Below, in pieces: positions 62,950 through 64,000 of a stretch of 64,000 bases of DNA (positions within the stretch are counted from its first letter, which is position 1; each line of letters opens with the position of its first letter). The stretch spans positions 1 through 64,000 of the forward strand of contig JBQKKG010000010.1 of assembly GCA_052116865.1 (NCBI GenBank). The letters run 5' to 3'. The notes beneath the pieces were generated by a model. It saw nothing but the letters and a program-made list of their open reading frames with translations. It did not search any database and had not been told where the DNA came from. Origin of the DNA: CAUPWF01 sp963515125 (lineage in GTDB: Bacteria > Bacillota > Clostridia > Lachnospirales > Lachnospiraceae). The position numbers were made by a program, and so were the translations under genes.

Positions 62950-64000
62950 TTATTCTTCAAAAGACTCTTTTAATTTGTCCATAAACCCTTTTTTCTTTCC
63001 TTTGGATCCCTTATTACTATCATTCTCATCCTTTTTTTGTGGTTCTGCATTCGTCACTAAGGAATTGCCTGTTAATTCATCAAACTTACGTAACATCTCT
63101 TTTGCTTCAGCACTTAGTTTCTCTGGTGTCTGAATAACTAGGGTTACATAGTGATCTCCCCGCACTTGACTATTGCGAACGGACGGAACTCCTTTTCCTC
63201 GCAATCGAACCTTCGTGTCTGTCTTAGTGCCTGGTTTAACCGTATAAAGGACTTCTCCATCCACCGTCTTTATACGCACATCTGCACCTAATGTTGCCTG
63301 TGCAAATGTGATTGGCGCCGTTGAGAATATGTTCATATCCGTTCGTCCAAATATCGGGTGTCTAGACACAGTGACTTCAACTAATAAGTCTCCTCTTGGT
63401 CCACCATTTGTACCTGGTTCTCCTTTTTCACGAATACGAACACTTTGGCCATTGTCAATACCCGCAGGAATAGAAACTTGTATCTTCTTTTTCGTAGCTA
63501 CAAACCCTGTGCCGCCACAATCAGAACATTTATCTCGGATTACCTTTCCTGTTCCCTGACAATCTGGACATGTTTGTACATTTTGCACCGTACCAAAGAA
63601 CGATTGAGAGGTATAGACAACTTGCCCTTTCCCTCCACACTTTGAACACGTTTCTGGTGATGTTCCTGGCTTCGCACCGGTACCCCCACACTTTTGGCAA
63701 GGATCTTTCATAACAACATCCAATTCCTTTTCACATCCAAATACTGCTTCTTCAAAAGTAATGCGCACCCCTTTGCGGATATTCATTCCTTTCATTGGAC
63801 CATTATTTGCACGTCCACTCGTACGTCTTCCGCCAAATAAATCTCCAAAAATGTCTCCAAAAATATCTCCAAAGTCACCGCCATTGAAGTCAAAACCGCC
63901 AAAGCCACCGGCTCCGCCAGCTCCACCATCAAATGCTGCATGACCAAACTGATCATATTGTCGACGTTTATCTGCATCGCTAAGTACTGCATATGCTTCT
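62950..64000 (-). CDS. dnaJ: Chaperone DnaJ, 5' end beyond window
   Basis: The frame runs from the right edge to the stop at 62950, giving about 350 residues. The C-terminal part of the J domain is present (EAYAVLSDADKRRQYDQFG), but the HPD motif lies outside the window. The Gly/Phe-rich linker follows, then the zinc domain with four CxxCxGxG repeats (CQKCGGTGAK, CSKCGGKGQV, CPDCQGTGKV, CSDCGGTGFV), and the substrate-binding domain from IPAGIDNGQSVRIREKG. The tail adds about 30 Lys/Asp/Asn-rich residues. DnaJ delivers unfolded proteins to DnaK, and dnaK is probably just beyond the edge. Confidence 0.97.
   Translation of the reverse strand, partial: EAYAVLSDADKRRQYDQFGHAAFDGGAGGAGGFGGFDFNGGDFGDIFGDIFGDLFGGRRTSGRANNGPMKGMNIRKGVRITFEEAVFGCEKELDVVMKDPCQKCGGTGAKPGTSPETCSKCGGKGQVVYTSQSFFGTVQNVQTCPDCQGTGKVIRDKCSDCGGTGFVATKKKIQVSIPAGIDNGQSVRIREKGEPGTNGGPRGDLLVEVTVSRHPIFGRTDMNIFSTAPITFAQATLGADVRIKTVDGEVLYTVKPGTKTDTKVRLRGKGVPSVRNSQVRGDHYVTLVIQTPEKLSAEAKEMLRKFDELTGNSLVTNAEPQKKDENDSNKGSKGKKKGFMDKLKESFEE

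Noticed and set aside
63792..63992. 66-codon minus-strand frame at the right edge
   Set aside because: It is an alternative frame of the dnaJ Gly/Phe-rich linker; the dnaJ frame continues to the window edge.
1..64000. CRISPR arrays, tRNA and rRNA genes
   Set aside because: No regularly spaced repeats, and no cloverleaf or rRNA signature, were recognised by eye on either strand.

Overview
The window reads as a chromosomal segment of a low-GC, anaerobic, spore-forming Firmicute, most likely a Lachnospiraceae-type Clostridium. Pointers are the AT-rich codon use, strong AGGAGG ribosome sites, a single-chain PurL of about 1265 residues, an NADP-type glutamate dehydrogenase, a tandem SpoVG protein, and the radical SAM/TIGR03915 DNA-repair gene pair. 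This is inference from gene content; no rRNA or tRNA gene was found to settle it. Most genes lie on the minus strand.

Region 1 (1-3.5 kb): the tail of an ISL3-like transposase, then a minus-strand operon of an ECF sigma factor, a membrane protein, an ABC ATPase and an ABC permease.

Region 2 (3.5-19.2 kb): an accessory island. It holds a NACHT-type STAND ATPase, a two-TM protein, two small zinc-ribbon proteins and a Hachiman-like anti-phage pair (HamA nuclease, HamB helicase). Next come surface-type proteins, a double-SpoVG protein and a dense set of broken genes: Y-family polymerase, group II intron reverse transcriptase, spore-type peptidoglycan protein, xenobiotic acetyltransferase and a prenyltransferase-like N-terminus. 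Degenerate direct repeats at about 3.82-4.16 kb and 17.5-18.4 kb bracket about 14 kb containing the defence genes.

Region 3 (19.2-22.7 kb): a plus-strand PadR / DUF2812 / erythromycin-esterase-like lipoprotein operon with a clear promoter, then a GrpB-type protein.

Region 4 (22.9-38.3 kb): a carbohydrate operon whose order matches the E. coli ycjMNOPQRSTU cluster: GH13 phosphorylase, solute-binding protein, two permeases, zinc-type dehydrogenase, epimerase, Gfo/Idh oxidoreductase, GH65 phosphorylase and beta-phosphoglucomutase. It is extended by an ADP-ribosylglycohydrolase-family protein and a glycerate kinase. A divergently unrelated but adjacent LacI-type regulator lies upstream on the same strand, with a perfect 18-bp palindromic operator between it and the operon. 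The set makes sense as uptake and phosphorolysis of glucosylglycerate and kojibiose-like glucosides. Glycerate leaves through the kinase, beta-glucose-1-phosphate through the mutase, and unusual glucosides are converted through 3-keto intermediates. The transport ATPase (ycjV) is absent.

Region 5 (38.5-64 kb): mostly core genes (gdhA, topB, purL, a CofE-like ligase, a LysR regulator, a Cas4-like nuclease/Rad3 helicase fusion, an HPr paralogue without the active histidine, a radical SAM DNA-repair operon, prepilin peptidase, an Mrp ATPase, ridA, a MATE exporter, an iron alcohol dehydrogenase and the start-truncated dnaJ at the window edge). A frameshifted GNAT gene and one unidentified remnant are also here. 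Two related palindromes, at 49818 and 58790, abut stop codons and look like one repeat family acting as terminators.
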